From the NCBI GenBank assembly GCA_902547535.1, contig CACCOB010000002.1:186001-250000 (forward strand): a DNA stretch of 64,000 bases, given 5' to 3'. Every line of letters begins with the position of its first letter. Position 1 is the stretch's first letter. Position numbers and translations under genes: made by a program. The notes beneath the pieces were generated by a model. It ran no database searches and was not told the origin of the DNA. It saw only the letters and a list, made by a program, of their open reading frames with translations. Of the stretch, positions 16,740 through 25,214 are shown piece by piece. The stretch is from an uncultured Pelagibacteraceae bacterium (lineage in GTDB: Bacteria > Pseudomonadota > Alphaproteobacteria > Pelagibacterales > Pelagibacteraceae).

Positions 16740-18719
16740 TTATTTTTTTGGAACTTTTTCTCCTTTAGAATCTGACACAACATTTTCTCCAAAGTTCATA
16801 TGATAATCTTTTTTGGGATTACCATAATCACCAAGTATGTTTCTTATGTTGCTTATTTCTCCAGGATGCATTCCAATTTCTTTTAGAAGGCTATCTAAAA
16901 ATGGTTGGTGCGCTCTATATCTTAATGCTGAACTAACAACATTGTCTGCTAAATTACCCGAGCTTTTGCCTGAACCATCTTTTCCACCTCCAGGTCCTCC
17001 GGTTCCACTTGTTCCACTAAAACCTGGTAAACCATTAACATCAACAATTTTGATATCACCAATATTTGCCATTGGTTTAACGCTTTCTCTAATTATAGAT
17101 TCTATTTTTTCAGCTAATTTGTTTCTCAATGCACTTCTTCTACTTGCATCGCTTCTAACATTTTCAGCCATATTTAATGCTTCTTTACCAGCTGCATCAA
17201 TTTCATATCTTAGTTTTGCTGCCATAGTTGCATACTTATCTTGCTCTGCTTTGGATGCCGCTGAAATAACATCAACTTGCTTCATACCTTCAGCTTTTTC
17301 GATATATCTCATTGAATTTGCTTTTTCTTCAGCTTCGACAGCTTTTGCTCTGGTATTTTGCTCTTCAGCTTTAGATTTTAAAACTTCTTTAGATTTCTCA
17401 ATAATTTCCAGCTCTTTTTGGTGTTCTTCTAGCTGAATTTTTTTTGCTTTTTCAATATCTAAAGTTCTAACTTCTTTTTCTGATTCTATTCGATGAGCAT
17501 CAATATTCTTTTGTTGCTCAATTTTCGCATTTTTAACTTGTTGTTCTGCAATAATTTGTGCTTCTTCTGACTCTCTTTGTTTATCTGATTGCTCTTTAAC
17601 AATTTCTGCTTTTTCTTGAGCTCTTTTTGTATCAACTAATCTTTGCTTCTCTAGTCTTGCATACTCACTTTCTTTATCTAAATTTAGAATTTTTATTTCC
17701 GTATCTAAATTTTTCTGTCTAATATCCAGTGCTGCATCTTGTTCAAGTGCATTTTGCTCTTTTCGTCTTTTTTCTATTTCTTCTATTAATCTTGTTTCTG
17801 TCAGTTTTCTTTCAACTTCAATAACTTGATTTTGCGAGATTTTTGCGACTTCAATGGCTTCTTGACTTTGAATTTCAGCCTCTTCTGCTTCTCTTTCTTT
17901 CTCAGCTTTTTGTCTTATAGTTTCTGTTCTTTCATTTGCTTTTTGTATAGCAATTTCTCTTTCCTGTTGGTACCTAGAGAATTCCTCATTTTTTTTAATT
18001 TCTAATTCTTTTTGAACAGTTTCTAGATTTTTATTTTCAATAGAAATTTTAGTATCTTGAGTGATATCATTTCTCTTTTTCTTTCTATTTTCGATTTGTT
18101 CAGTTAATTGAGTTAAACCTTGCGAATCGAATGTGTTAGCAGGGTTAAATTGTTCTATTGGTGTTTGATCTAAAGAAATTATCGATACTGTTTCTAATGC
18201 TAATCCAGTATGCCCGATAGACTCATCTGCTATTTTTCTTACCTCTTTTACAAAAGATCCTCGATTTTCTTGTATTTCGTCCAAAGTCATTTTTGCTGCA
18301 ACTTCTCCTAAGGCATCTGCAAATCTTCCTTGCACTACCTCTCTAAGGTGCTCGGGATCTAAAGTTCTATTACCTAGAGTTTGTGCAGCTGTTGAGACAG
18401 CTTTTGGGTCTGGCGGAACTTTAGTAAAAAATTCAGTTACAAGCTCAGCTCTCATTCTATCTTTCGTTATTAAAGATTTTTCTCCACCTCTTTTTATCGT
18501 AATACTCAATGTACGCATTCCAACTTGGGTAATATTATGAATAATAGGCAAGACAAAAGCTCCTCCAGATATTACAACTTTTTCACCAAGCATTCCTGTT
18601 CTTACAAACGAAACTTCTTTTGACGATCTTCTATATAGCCAGTGCAATAAATATACAATTATTGCTATTGCTAAGGCCAATAAAATTATTGCTGCTATTA
18701 TATCTGCTCCTTTTGCCAT
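16740..18719 (-). CDS. Flotillin-like SPFH/band 7 protein with duplicated coiled coil
   Basis: A 659-residue membrane-anchored scaffold protein. Residues 7-28 form one transmembrane helix. Residues 30-200 are an SPFH (band 7) domain with GAFVLPIIHN and a conserved RTLSITI. Residues 205-420 are a coiled coil made of two tandem related units of about 106 residues, starting IENRKKKRND (209) and IEKRRKEQNA (315). Residues 450-530 are the AEEKANSMRYIEKAEGMKQ-type flotillin tail, then a glycine/serine-rich spacer (about 565-590) and a short helical end. Flotillins of the YqiK/FloT type are usually 450-560 residues, so the duplication explains the excess. It is strongly preceded by GGGAGG and lies 13 bases after the rhodopsin gene. 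Expected role: organising membrane microdomains, perhaps with the rhodopsin. Confidence 0.92.
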   Translation of the reverse strand: MAKGADIIAAIILLALAIAIIVYLLHWLYRRSSKEVSFVRTGMLGEKVVISGGAFVLPIIHNITQVGMRTLSITIKRGGEKSLITKDRMRAELVTEFFTKVPPDPKAVSTAAQTLGNRTLDPEHLREVVQGRFADALGEVAAKMTLDEIQENRGSFVKEVRKIADESIGHTGLALETVSIISLDQTPIEQFNPANTFDSQGLTQLTEQIENRKKKRNDITQDTKISIENKNLETVQKELEIKKNEEFSRYQQEREIAIQKANERTETIRQKAEKEREAEEAEIQSQEAIEVAKISQNQVIEVERKLTETRLIEEIEKRRKEQNALEQDAALDIRQKNLDTEIKILNLDKESEYARLEKQRLVDTKRAQEKAEIVKEQSDKQRESEEAQIIAEQQVKNAKIEQQKNIDAHRIESEKEVRTLDIEKAKKIQLEEHQKELEIIEKSKEVLKSKAEEQNTRAKAVEAEEKANSMRYIEKAEGMKQVDVISAASKAEQDKYATMAAKLRYEIDAAGKEALNMAENVRSDASRRSALRNKLAEKIESIIRESVKPMANIGDIKIVDVNGLPGFSGTSGTGGPGGGKDGSGKSSGNLADNVVSSALRYRAHQPFLDSLLKEIGMHPGEISNIRNILGDYGNPKKDYHMNFGENVVSDSKGEKVPKK

Positions 18720-18732
18720 AAGTTAAACCTCC

Positions 18733-19437
18733 CTATTGAACTCCTTTGTTTTTTGTATCTTGAATTGCTGCACTATAAATAATCATTCCAAAAATTATTT
18801 TATTTAAAAAGTCAGCTAGATTGTAAATTACGTTAAGACTATTGATGTTTGCTCCCCCTGCGAGATGCTCAATAAAATAACCGATATGATAAATTGAAAA
18901 CCCAATTGTAATTATAAGTCTATTGGCAAAGAAAGCCATTTGAACATTTTCATTGTTGCATGATGCGTTTCCTCTTCCAGCATCACCCATGTAAAGTTCA
19001 CCAATTATATATAACCAGCCTACTATTCCAACTAAGAAACCAAGTGTTACACTCATGTAACCATATGCACCTAAAAGCTGAGCAATAACCCATACTAAGG
19101 TTCCTACTAATAGCCTCCAAAACATTCCTCTTTTTACTTCAGACACTGAATTTAACATTACGTAGAATGTTAAAATTGTTAACGGAAAGGTTAACAGCCA
19201 ATCGATGTATCTTAATTGTGTTGGAGCCTGTCCATTCAAAACCCATAAATTTTTTGCATAGAAATAATGAATGGATGACATCAATGCAATAACACCTACA
19301 AGCGTCATTACTGTTCCCCAACGATTTGATAACCTTCGTCTCTCTAAAAAGAAAAAAATTGCAGCGCCTATCATCGCTACAGATATTAGCCAGAAAGAAC
19401 CTCCAACTACATCCTGTGGTAATAATAGCTTATTCAT
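18733..19437 (-). CDS. Flotillin-associated rhodopsin (divergent proteorhodopsin paralogue, DTT motif)
   Basis: A seven-helix microbial rhodopsin of 234 residues without a cleavable signal. Helix C reads RYIDWLLTFPLTILTFY, giving D79, T83 and T90 at the proteorhodopsin positions 97, 101 and 108. The proton-donor carboxylate is therefore replaced by threonine (DTT motif), and the spectral-tuning position 105 is T87 instead of L or Q. The Schiff-base lysine K213 and counterion D209 are kept (NLADFLNK), as is H57. Helix F has GFSIYHIGY where pumps have GWAIYPVGY, so two retinal-pocket residues differ (F180, H184). Together with the adjacent flotillin this fits the FArhodopsin group, whose function is unknown. 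Proton pumping should not be assumed. It is the first gene of the minus-strand array. Confidence 0.93.
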   Translation of the reverse strand: MNKLLLPQDVVGGSFWLISVAMIGAAIFFFLERRRLSNRWGTVMTLVGVIALMSSIHYFYAKNLWVLNGQAPTQLRYIDWLLTFPLTILTFYVMLNSVSEVKRGMFWRLLVGTLVWVIAQLLGAYGYMSVTLGFLVGIVGWLYIIGELYMGDAGRGNASCNNENVQMAFFANRLIITIGFSIYHIGYFIEHLAGGANINSLNVIYNLADFLNKIIFGMIIYSAAIQDTKNKGVQ

Positions 19438-19470
19438 TTATATAGAAACACATCCTTTTTTAAAAATACT

Positions 19471-19499
19471 ATTTAAATCAACACTTTCTTTTAAATCAA
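19471..19499 (-). promoter_or_regulatory. Candidate promoter of the rhodopsin operon
   Basis: On the minus strand TTGATT (19494-19499) is followed by 17 bases and TTAAAT (19471-19476), a fair match to the housekeeping sigma consensus, 33 bases before the rhodopsin ATG. An AAAGGA element at 19453-19458 is rather far (15 bases) from the ATG. The whole 19438-19654 gap of 217 bases is AT-rich and contains no gene I can support. It must also hold the divergent ParA promoter. Confidence 0.4.
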
Positions 19500-19654
19500 T
19501 AAATTAATTCTTATTTTTTTTATAAATAAAATTTAATGGTTTATTATTTGATAAAATAAGAAATTATACAATCAGTAGTAGAAAAAATTTTTTTTTCTCA
19601 ATCTTTTCGAAATGTAGTTCGCCAAAAAAAATGTAGTATGAATTTATCGATTCT

Positions 19655-20293
19655 ATGATGTCAAAAGTAATAACAATCTCTCAACAAAAAGGGGGAACCG
19701 GAAAGACTACGCTAGCAGTTCATTTAGCTCTTTCATTTATTAAGCACTATAATTTTAAAGTAGGCATCATTGATACCGATCCTCAAGGAAGTTTAGGAAA
19801 ATGGTATATGGTCCGTTCAGAAAATAATATTTCTGATGAAAATTTAACATTTAAAACAGCAAGTCTTTGGGGAGCTCAGTATGAGTCAAAAAATTTAAAA
19901 AAAGATCATGATATAATTATAATTGATACACCACCAAAAATTGAGTCAGATGCAAGACCATCTATAGAGGCTTCAGATTTGGTTTTAATACCAATGACAC
20001 CTTCTCATGTTGATTTTTGGGCGACTGAACCGATCATAGATATTGCAAAAAAAGCAAACAAAAAAATCATGATTCAAATAAATAGAGGAAATCAAAGGTC
20101 AAAACTTATTTCTAAAACAAATGAGTATATTGCTGGTATAAATGTGCCTGCAACAAATACTATTATTGGTCATAGACAAATTTACGCGGCATCAATGGGA
20201 GAGGGTAGAACCGCTATTGAAAAACAAAAAAAAGGAAATGCAGCAGAAGAAATTAAAAAAGTATCTGATCAAATTCTTACAGAGTTGCAATAA
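19655..20293 (+). CDS. ParA family ATPase
   Basis: A 212-residue ParA/MinD-type ATPase. The deviant Walker A motif KGGTGKTT lies at residues 12-19, the Walker A' aspartate segment is GIIDTDPQGSLGKW, and Walker B is IIIIDTPPK. No N-terminal DNA-binding domain and no ParB partner nearby, so it belongs to the short orphan ParA group that positions plasmids, chemoreceptors or other cargo on the nucleoid. Two consecutive ATG codons (19655, 19658) are possible starts. It is transcribed away from the rhodopsin operon. Confidence 0.88.
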   Translation: MMSKVITISQQKGGTGKTTLAVHLALSFIKHYNFKVGIIDTDPQGSLGKWYMVRSENNISDENLTFKTASLWGAQYESKNLKKDHDIIIIDTPPKIESDARPSIEASDLVLIPMTPSHVDFWATEPIIDIAKKANKKIMIQINRGNQRSKLISKTNEYIAGINVPATNTIIGHRQIYAASMGEGRTAIEKQKKGNAAEEIKKVSDQILTELQ

Positions 20294-20358
20294 TACAAAA
20301 TTATTTTTCTTAAAGTTGCTCTAATTAATCAAATTTTATATAAGGTTCCAGTATAATT

Positions 20359-22581
20359 ATGAAAATTAGTAAAGTAGTTGTAATTGGTTCTGGAACAATG
20401 GGTAGTGGAATAGCTGCTCAATTATGTAATGCAAATGTTCCAGTAACATTACTAGATCTAACAACAGAAATATCTGAGAAAGCTAGAGAAAGAATCCTAA
20501 AATCTAGACCTCCTTTATTAATTGATAAATCAAAAATCAATAATATTAATGTTGGCAACATAAATGATAACTTTAATGTTGTTGGCGAGGCTGACTGGAT
20601 TGTTGAAGCTGTTGTAGAAAGAATTGATATTAAACATAATATTTATGAAAAAATTTTTAAAGAAAGAAAAAAAGGCTCAATTGTATCCTCAAATACATCT
20701 TCTATTCCAATTAAAGTTCTTTCAGAAAAACTATCAGATGATGAAAAAAAAGATTTTTGTATAACTCACTTCTTTAATCCAGTTAGATATATGGATTTAT
20801 TAGAAATAGTAAAAAATGAAAATAATGATTTAGATCAGATAAACTCACTAAAAAGTTTTTGTGAAAAAGATTTAGGAAAAGGAACTTTAATTTGTAACGA
20901 TACGCCAGGCTTCTTAGGGAATAGGATAGGTGTCTATGCCATGCAAGTAGCAATGACAGAAGCATTCAAAATGAAACTAACAATTGAGGAAGCGGATGCA
21001 GTTTTTGGTAGACCAATGGGCATACCAAAAACAGGTGTTTTTGGACTTTATGATTTGATTGGTATTGACTTAATGGCCGATGTTTTAAAAAGTTTTATAA
21101 AGGAACTTCCCGAGTCAGATGATTTTCAAGTTGTTGCCAAAGAAATACCACTTGTAAAAAAACTTATCGAAACTGGTTACACAGGAAGAAAAGGCAAAGG
21201 TGGATTTTATAGAATGAATAAAACTGATGGTAAAAAAGTTCTCGAAGGTATCAATTTAGAAACTGGTGAATATTCAATATCACAAAAATTTAATCTAGGG
21301 TCAGAAAAGATGGATATTGTGAGCTTAATCAATAGAAAAGATAAATACGGAGAATATGCCTGGTCTGTAATCTCAAGAATTATCAAATATGCATCTTCAT
21401 TGGTTCCAGGGATAACTGACAAATTTAATGATATCGATGAAGCAATGAGACTAGGTTTTAACTGGTCTAAAGGACCTTTTGAAATGCTGAAAGAAATTGG
21501 AGTAAAAAATTTCTTTGAGAGAATAGATGCTTTTGAAAATAATAAGTTTCTTGAGGATTTATCGAAAAGTAAGGATGAAAACTTTTATGGAGAAAGACAA
21601 CAATATACAGAACTCGAGACACTTGGAAAAATAAAACCTATAGCAATAAAGTTAGATAAAAATAATTCAGCAGAAATCTATAGATTTAATGACTTTAACA
21701 TAGTTGAATTTACTACAAAAGCAAATGCATTAGATTATGACTCAATGGATAGTTTAAAAAATGCAACTGATAAACCACTTATAATTATAAATGAGGCAAT
21801 GCAGTTTTCCGCTGGAGTAAACTTATCTTATACAATGAATTTTGCAGATAAAGGTGATTTTAAGTCTATCGAGAAGTTTGTTAAATATTTCCAAGAAACC
21901 TGCAAACATTTAAAGTATTCGAAATTTCCTGTTGTGGCAGCTCCATCTGGTTTAGCATTAGGTGGCGGTTTTGAAGTTTTATGTCAAAGTAATTTTGTAG
22001 CTTCTCATACAAATATTGTTGTAGGTCTAGTAGAAACAATGGTTGGATTAATCCCAGCTGGTGGTGGATGTAAGGAAATGCTTTGGAGATGGTCTCAAAC
22101 AGAGGAAGCCAAGAATGACCCCGATTATGCAGCTCTAAAAGTATTTGATATTATTGGTTACGCAAAAACCGCAACGTCTCCAATTGAAGCTGAACCATTA
22201 AAATACTTAAGACCAGAGGATAAAAAAATAATGAGTAGAAATAGTTTATTATCAGTTTCAAAAGAAATTATTAAAAATAACAATGATTTTACTCCTCCAA
22301 CTGAGTGTACTTTTAAACTTTCAGGAAAAAATGTTTACGAAAAAATGTTAAGAATATTAGAAAAATTATACAATGAAAAAATTATTCTTGATCATGGTAT
22401 GGAAGTTGGAAAAGAGTTGGCCAGAGTTTTAAGTGGTGGTGATACTACATTAGAAAATACTTTATCAGAGGATGATTTATACAAATTAGAATTAGATGCT
22501 TTTATGAGGTTAATAGAGACAGAAAAAACTCAAGATAGAATTAAACATACATTGAAAACTGGTAAACCTTTGGTAAACTAG
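20359..22581 (+). CDS. 3-hydroxyacyl-CoA dehydrogenase / enoyl-CoA hydratase fusion (FadN-like order)
   Basis: A 740-residue bifunctional beta-oxidation enzyme. Residues 4-32 are the NAD-binding Rossmann motif (VVIGSGTMGSGIAAQ). The catalytic ITHFFNPVRYM segment lies near 135, and a second dehydrogenase C-terminal repeat follows to about 395. Residues 430-640 are a crotonase fold with the oxyanion loops SAGVNLS and SGLALGGGFEVLCQS and the GLIPAGGG turn. Dehydrogenase first, hydratase second is the order of the FadN type, the reverse of FadB/FadJ. It would act on enoyl- and hydroxyacyl-CoA in the cytoplasm. No thiolase or acyl-CoA dehydrogenase follows in the window. Confidence 0.9.
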   Translation: MKISKVVVIGSGTMGSGIAAQLCNANVPVTLLDLTTEISEKARERILKSRPPLLIDKSKINNINVGNINDNFNVVGEADWIVEAVVERIDIKHNIYEKIFKERKKGSIVSSNTSSIPIKVLSEKLSDDEKKDFCITHFFNPVRYMDLLEIVKNENNDLDQINSLKSFCEKDLGKGTLICNDTPGFLGNRIGVYAMQVAMTEAFKMKLTIEEADAVFGRPMGIPKTGVFGLYDLIGIDLMADVLKSFIKELPESDDFQVVAKEIPLVKKLIETGYTGRKGKGGFYRMNKTDGKKVLEGINLETGEYSISQKFNLGSEKMDIVSLINRKDKYGEYAWSVISRIIKYASSLVPGITDKFNDIDEAMRLGFNWSKGPFEMLKEIGVKNFFERIDAFENNKFLEDLSKSKDENFYGERQQYTELETLGKIKPIAIKLDKNNSAEIYRFNDFNIVEFTTKANALDYDSMDSLKNATDKPLIIINEAMQFSAGVNLSYTMNFADKGDFKSIEKFVKYFQETCKHLKYSKFPVVAAPSGLALGGGFEVLCQSNFVASHTNIVVGLVETMVGLIPAGGGCKEMLWRWSQTEEAKNDPDYAALKVFDIIGYAKTATSPIEAEPLKYLRPEDKKIMSRNSLLSVSKEIIKNNNDFTPPTECTFKLSGKNVYEKMLRILEKLYNEKIILDHGMEVGKELARVLSGGDTTLENTLSEDDLYKLELDAFMRLIETEKTQDRIKHTLKTGKPLVN

Positions 22582-22585
22582 CATT

Positions 22586-22807
22586 ATGGCAAATAGACCA
22601 ACAAAAAAACAAGTAGATAACGCTGAAAAGATTTTAATATCTTGGAAGAAAAAAATGCCCTTTTATTATGCTGCAGCTATTATAATTGCTTTAATAATAA
22701 TTCTATTTTCCTCAAATTCGAATAAAGAGCTTTCTATGTATCAAAAAAATATCAATGATTTTAAAAAAGCAGCTGAATTTATTCATAGAAATAGCTCGAA
22801 AAATTGA
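22586..22807 (+). CDS. Small single-helix membrane protein
   Basis: A 73-residue protein: a basic N-terminal amphipathic segment (residues 1-24), one transmembrane helix (about 27-43, YYAAAIIIALIIILF) and a hydrophilic helical tail. No family recognised. It starts 4 bases after the beta-oxidation gene, and its stop overlaps the TTG start of the ureohydrolase gene, which supports real translation. Function unknown. Confidence 0.6.
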   Translation: MANRPTKKQVDNAEKILISWKKKMPFYYAAAIIIALIIILFSSNSNKELSMYQKNINDFKKAAEFIHRNSSKN

Positions 22808-23760
22808 AAGATAAAAATAAAAAACCAATCCAACCAGTAAGTGGAACAAAGGTACCCAGATACGCAGGACCATCGACGTTTGCTAGATTACCTGAATTAA
22901 GAGATGTGGAAAGTTGTGACGTAGCGATAGTGGGAGTTCCATTTGACTCAGGAACAAGTTATAGACCTGGTGCAAGGTTTGGTCCACAGAGCATTCGACA
23001 GGCCTCAAGACACTTAAGAACTAATTACCATCCAAGTTATGATGTTGAACCTTTCAAAGTGCAACAAGTTGCAGACGCGGGTGATATTGCTTGTAATCCA
23101 TTTAATATTGATGAGGCTATTAAACAAATTGAGGTAGGTGCAACAGATTTATTAAATAAAGTAGGAGGAATTATAAGTCTTGGTGGAGATCACACAATAG
23201 CAGTTCCTTTACTCAGAGCAGCAAATAAAAAAAATAAAGGACCGGTGTCTTTGGTTCATTTTGATGCACATTTGGATACTTGGGACACTTATTTTGGAGC
23301 ACCATATACTCATGGAACTCCTTTTAGAAGAGCACGTGAGGAAAATTTATTTTTAGATGATGCTTCCATGCATGTTGGGATACGAGGTCCACTATATAGC
23401 AGAGATGACATAAAGAATGATGAGAGTTTTGGTTTTAAAATAATTCATTGTGATGAATTTCAAACAGAAGGAATAGATAAAATTGCAGAAAGAATAAAAA
23501 AAAGAGTTGGAGATAATGCTTTGTATTTATCTATTGATATAGACGTATTGGATCCTGCATTTGCTCCAGGAACAGGAACACCTGAAATTGCAGGGATGAC
23601 AACAAGAGAAATGGTAAATGTTTTAAGGGGATTGTCAGGTTTAAATTTAATTTCCGCAGATGTTGTAGAAGTTGCACCAGCATATGATCACGCCGAAGTT
23701 ACTTCTCTTGCAGCTGCTACGATTGTTTATGAATTGACAAATTTATTTGCAAAATCATAA
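22804..23760 (+). CDS. Agmatinase/guanidino-acid ureohydrolase family protein
   Basis: A 318-residue arginase-superfamily enzyme. Metal ligands are visible in GGDHTIAVP, HFDAHLDTWD and SIDIDVLDPAFAPG. It hydrolyses a guanidino compound (agmatine, guanidinobutyrate or guanidinopropionate) to urea and an amine. The TTG at 22804 is the only start that keeps the conserved beginning (PVSGTKVPRYAGPSTF) and overlaps the preceding stop. The following aldehyde dehydrogenase makes a guanidinobutyrate-type pathway plausible, but the substrate cannot be read from sequence. No urease genes are in the window. Confidence 0.88.
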   Translation: MKDKNKKPIQPVSGTKVPRYAGPSTFARLPELRDVESCDVAIVGVPFDSGTSYRPGARFGPQSIRQASRHLRTNYHPSYDVEPFKVQQVADAGDIACNPFNIDEAIKQIEVGATDLLNKVGGIISLGGDHTIAVPLLRAANKKNKGPVSLVHFDAHLDTWDTYFGAPYTHGTPFRRAREENLFLDDASMHVGIRGPLYSRDDIKNDESFGFKIIHCDEFQTEGIDKIAERIKKRVGDNALYLSIDIDVLDPAFAPGTGTPEIAGMTTREMVNVLRGLSGLNLISADVVEVAPAYDHAEVTSLAAATIVYELTNLFAKS

Positions 23761-23780
23761 ATAAAGGATAATTTGCGCGC

Positions 23781-25214
23781 ATGATTGAAAAGAAAAATTT
23801 TTATATTAATGGTTCATGGGTTGCACCAAAAAATCAAAAAAATATCCAAGTAATTAATCCTGCGACTGAAAAAAGTTGTGCAGTAATTTCTTTAGGAGGC
23901 AAAGAGGATATTAATGATGCAGTATTAGCAGCTAAAGAGGCTTTTAAAACCTGGGGATATTCTTCAAAACAAGAGAGAATTGAATTATTGGAAAACTTTT
24001 ATGTGCTTTATAAAAAAAGATGGAACGATATTACTGAGGCAATTATTCAAGAAATGGGTGCACCAAAAGATTTTGCCTCAAAACTTCAAACAGGAACTGG
24101 CGCTAGTCATACAAAATCATTTATTCGATATTTAAAAGAGTTTGAGTTTGAAAAACCACTTGGAGAACATGCTAAAAATCAAAGATTAATATATGAACCA
24201 AAGGGTGTTTGTGCATTAATTACTCCTTGGAACTGGCCTATAAATCAAGTTACTTTAAAAGTTATTCCTGCATTAGCATCTGGCTGTACTATGATTTTAA
24301 AACCTTCAGAGTTAGCACCATTATCTGCAATGATTATTGCGGAATTAATTGATGAAGCAAAGTTTCCAAAAGGTGTATTTAATTTAGTAAATGGAGACGG
24401 TGCAACTACCGGTGATGCATTAACAAGCCACCCTGATGTAAATATGATTTCATTTACTGGCTCTACAAGAGCGGGAGCATTAATTTCACAAAATGCAGCC
24501 AAAGATTTTAAAAGGGTAAGTTTAGAGTTAGGGGGAAAAGGTGCAAATATCATATTTAAAGATGCTGATACAGAAGCTATCGAGAGAGGTGCTTTTAGAT
24601 GTTTTAGAAATTCTGGGCAATCCTGCAATGCACCTACAAGAATGTTAGTTGAAAAACCAATTTATGACGATGCTATTGAAAGGCTAAAAAAGTATGCAAA
24701 TGAATTTAAAGTAGATGATCCAAATAAAGAAGGTGAACATATAGGCCCTGTAATTTCAGAACTACAATTTGATAAAATTCAAGGTTTAATCCAAAAGGGA
24801 ATAGATGAAGGGGCAAAATTAATTGCTGGCGGCCCAGGAAAACCTGAAGGATTAAAAGATGGTTATTATGTAAAACCCACAGTATTTGCAGATGTTAATA
24901 ATGATATGGAAATCGCAAGAACAGAAATTTTTGGTCCAGTCTTATCTGTAATTCCATTTGAAACTGAAGAAGAGGCTATTCAAATTGCAAATGATACTGA
25001 TTATGGATTAACAAATTATATTCAAACTCAAGATAATGACAAGGTACAAAGAGTTGCAAGAAAACTTAGATCAGGAATGGTAGATGTTAATGGAGCAGGT
25101 ATTGCAGTTGATGCACCATTTGGAGGATTTAAACATTCAGGGATTGGAAGAGAGGCTGGAAAAGAAGGTTTGCTTGAATTTTTAGAAGTTAAATCTGTCG
25201 GTGGTTGGAATTAA
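23781..25214 (+). CDS. NAD(P)-dependent aldehyde dehydrogenase
   Basis: A 477-residue ALDH-superfamily enzyme. The Rossmann motif is FTGSTRAGALI, the general-base glutamate is in ELGGKGANIIF, and the catalytic cysteine is in NSGQSCNAP. The conserved PWNWPINQV and EIFGPVLSV motifs are also present. It oxidises an aldehyde to the acid. It is placed 20 bases after the ureohydrolase with an AAGGATAA ribosome site, so both probably serve degradation of a guanidino or polyamine compound. Its end overlaps by 4 bases the end of the convergent peptidase gene. Confidence 0.9.
   Translation: MIEKKNFYINGSWVAPKNQKNIQVINPATEKSCAVISLGGKEDINDAVLAAKEAFKTWGYSSKQERIELLENFYVLYKKRWNDITEAIIQEMGAPKDFASKLQTGTGASHTKSFIRYLKEFEFEKPLGEHAKNQRLIYEPKGVCALITPWNWPINQVTLKVIPALASGCTMILKPSELAPLSAMIIAELIDEAKFPKGVFNLVNGDGATTGDALTSHPDVNMISFTGSTRAGALISQNAAKDFKRVSLELGGKGANIIFKDADTEAIERGAFRCFRNSGQSCNAPTRMLVEKPIYDDAIERLKKYANEFKVDDPNKEGEHIGPVISELQFDKIQGLIQKGIDEGAKLIAGGPGKPEGLKDGYYVKPTVFADVNNDMEIARTEIFGPVLSVIPFETEEEAIQIANDTDYGLTNYIQTQDNDKVQRVARKLRSGMVDVNGAGIAVDAPFGGFKHSGIGREAGKEGLLEFLEVKSVGGWN

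Noticed and set aside
16837-17436. 199-residue open frame on the + strand
   Set aside because: It is antisense to the coiled-coil part of the flotillin gene, with serine/leucine-rich composition produced by the repeated lysine/glutamate codons of the other strand.
18733-19437. Reading the rhodopsin as a sodium pump because a Na+ symporter is in the operon
   Set aside because: Sodium-pumping rhodopsins have an NDQ motif; here the motif is DTT.
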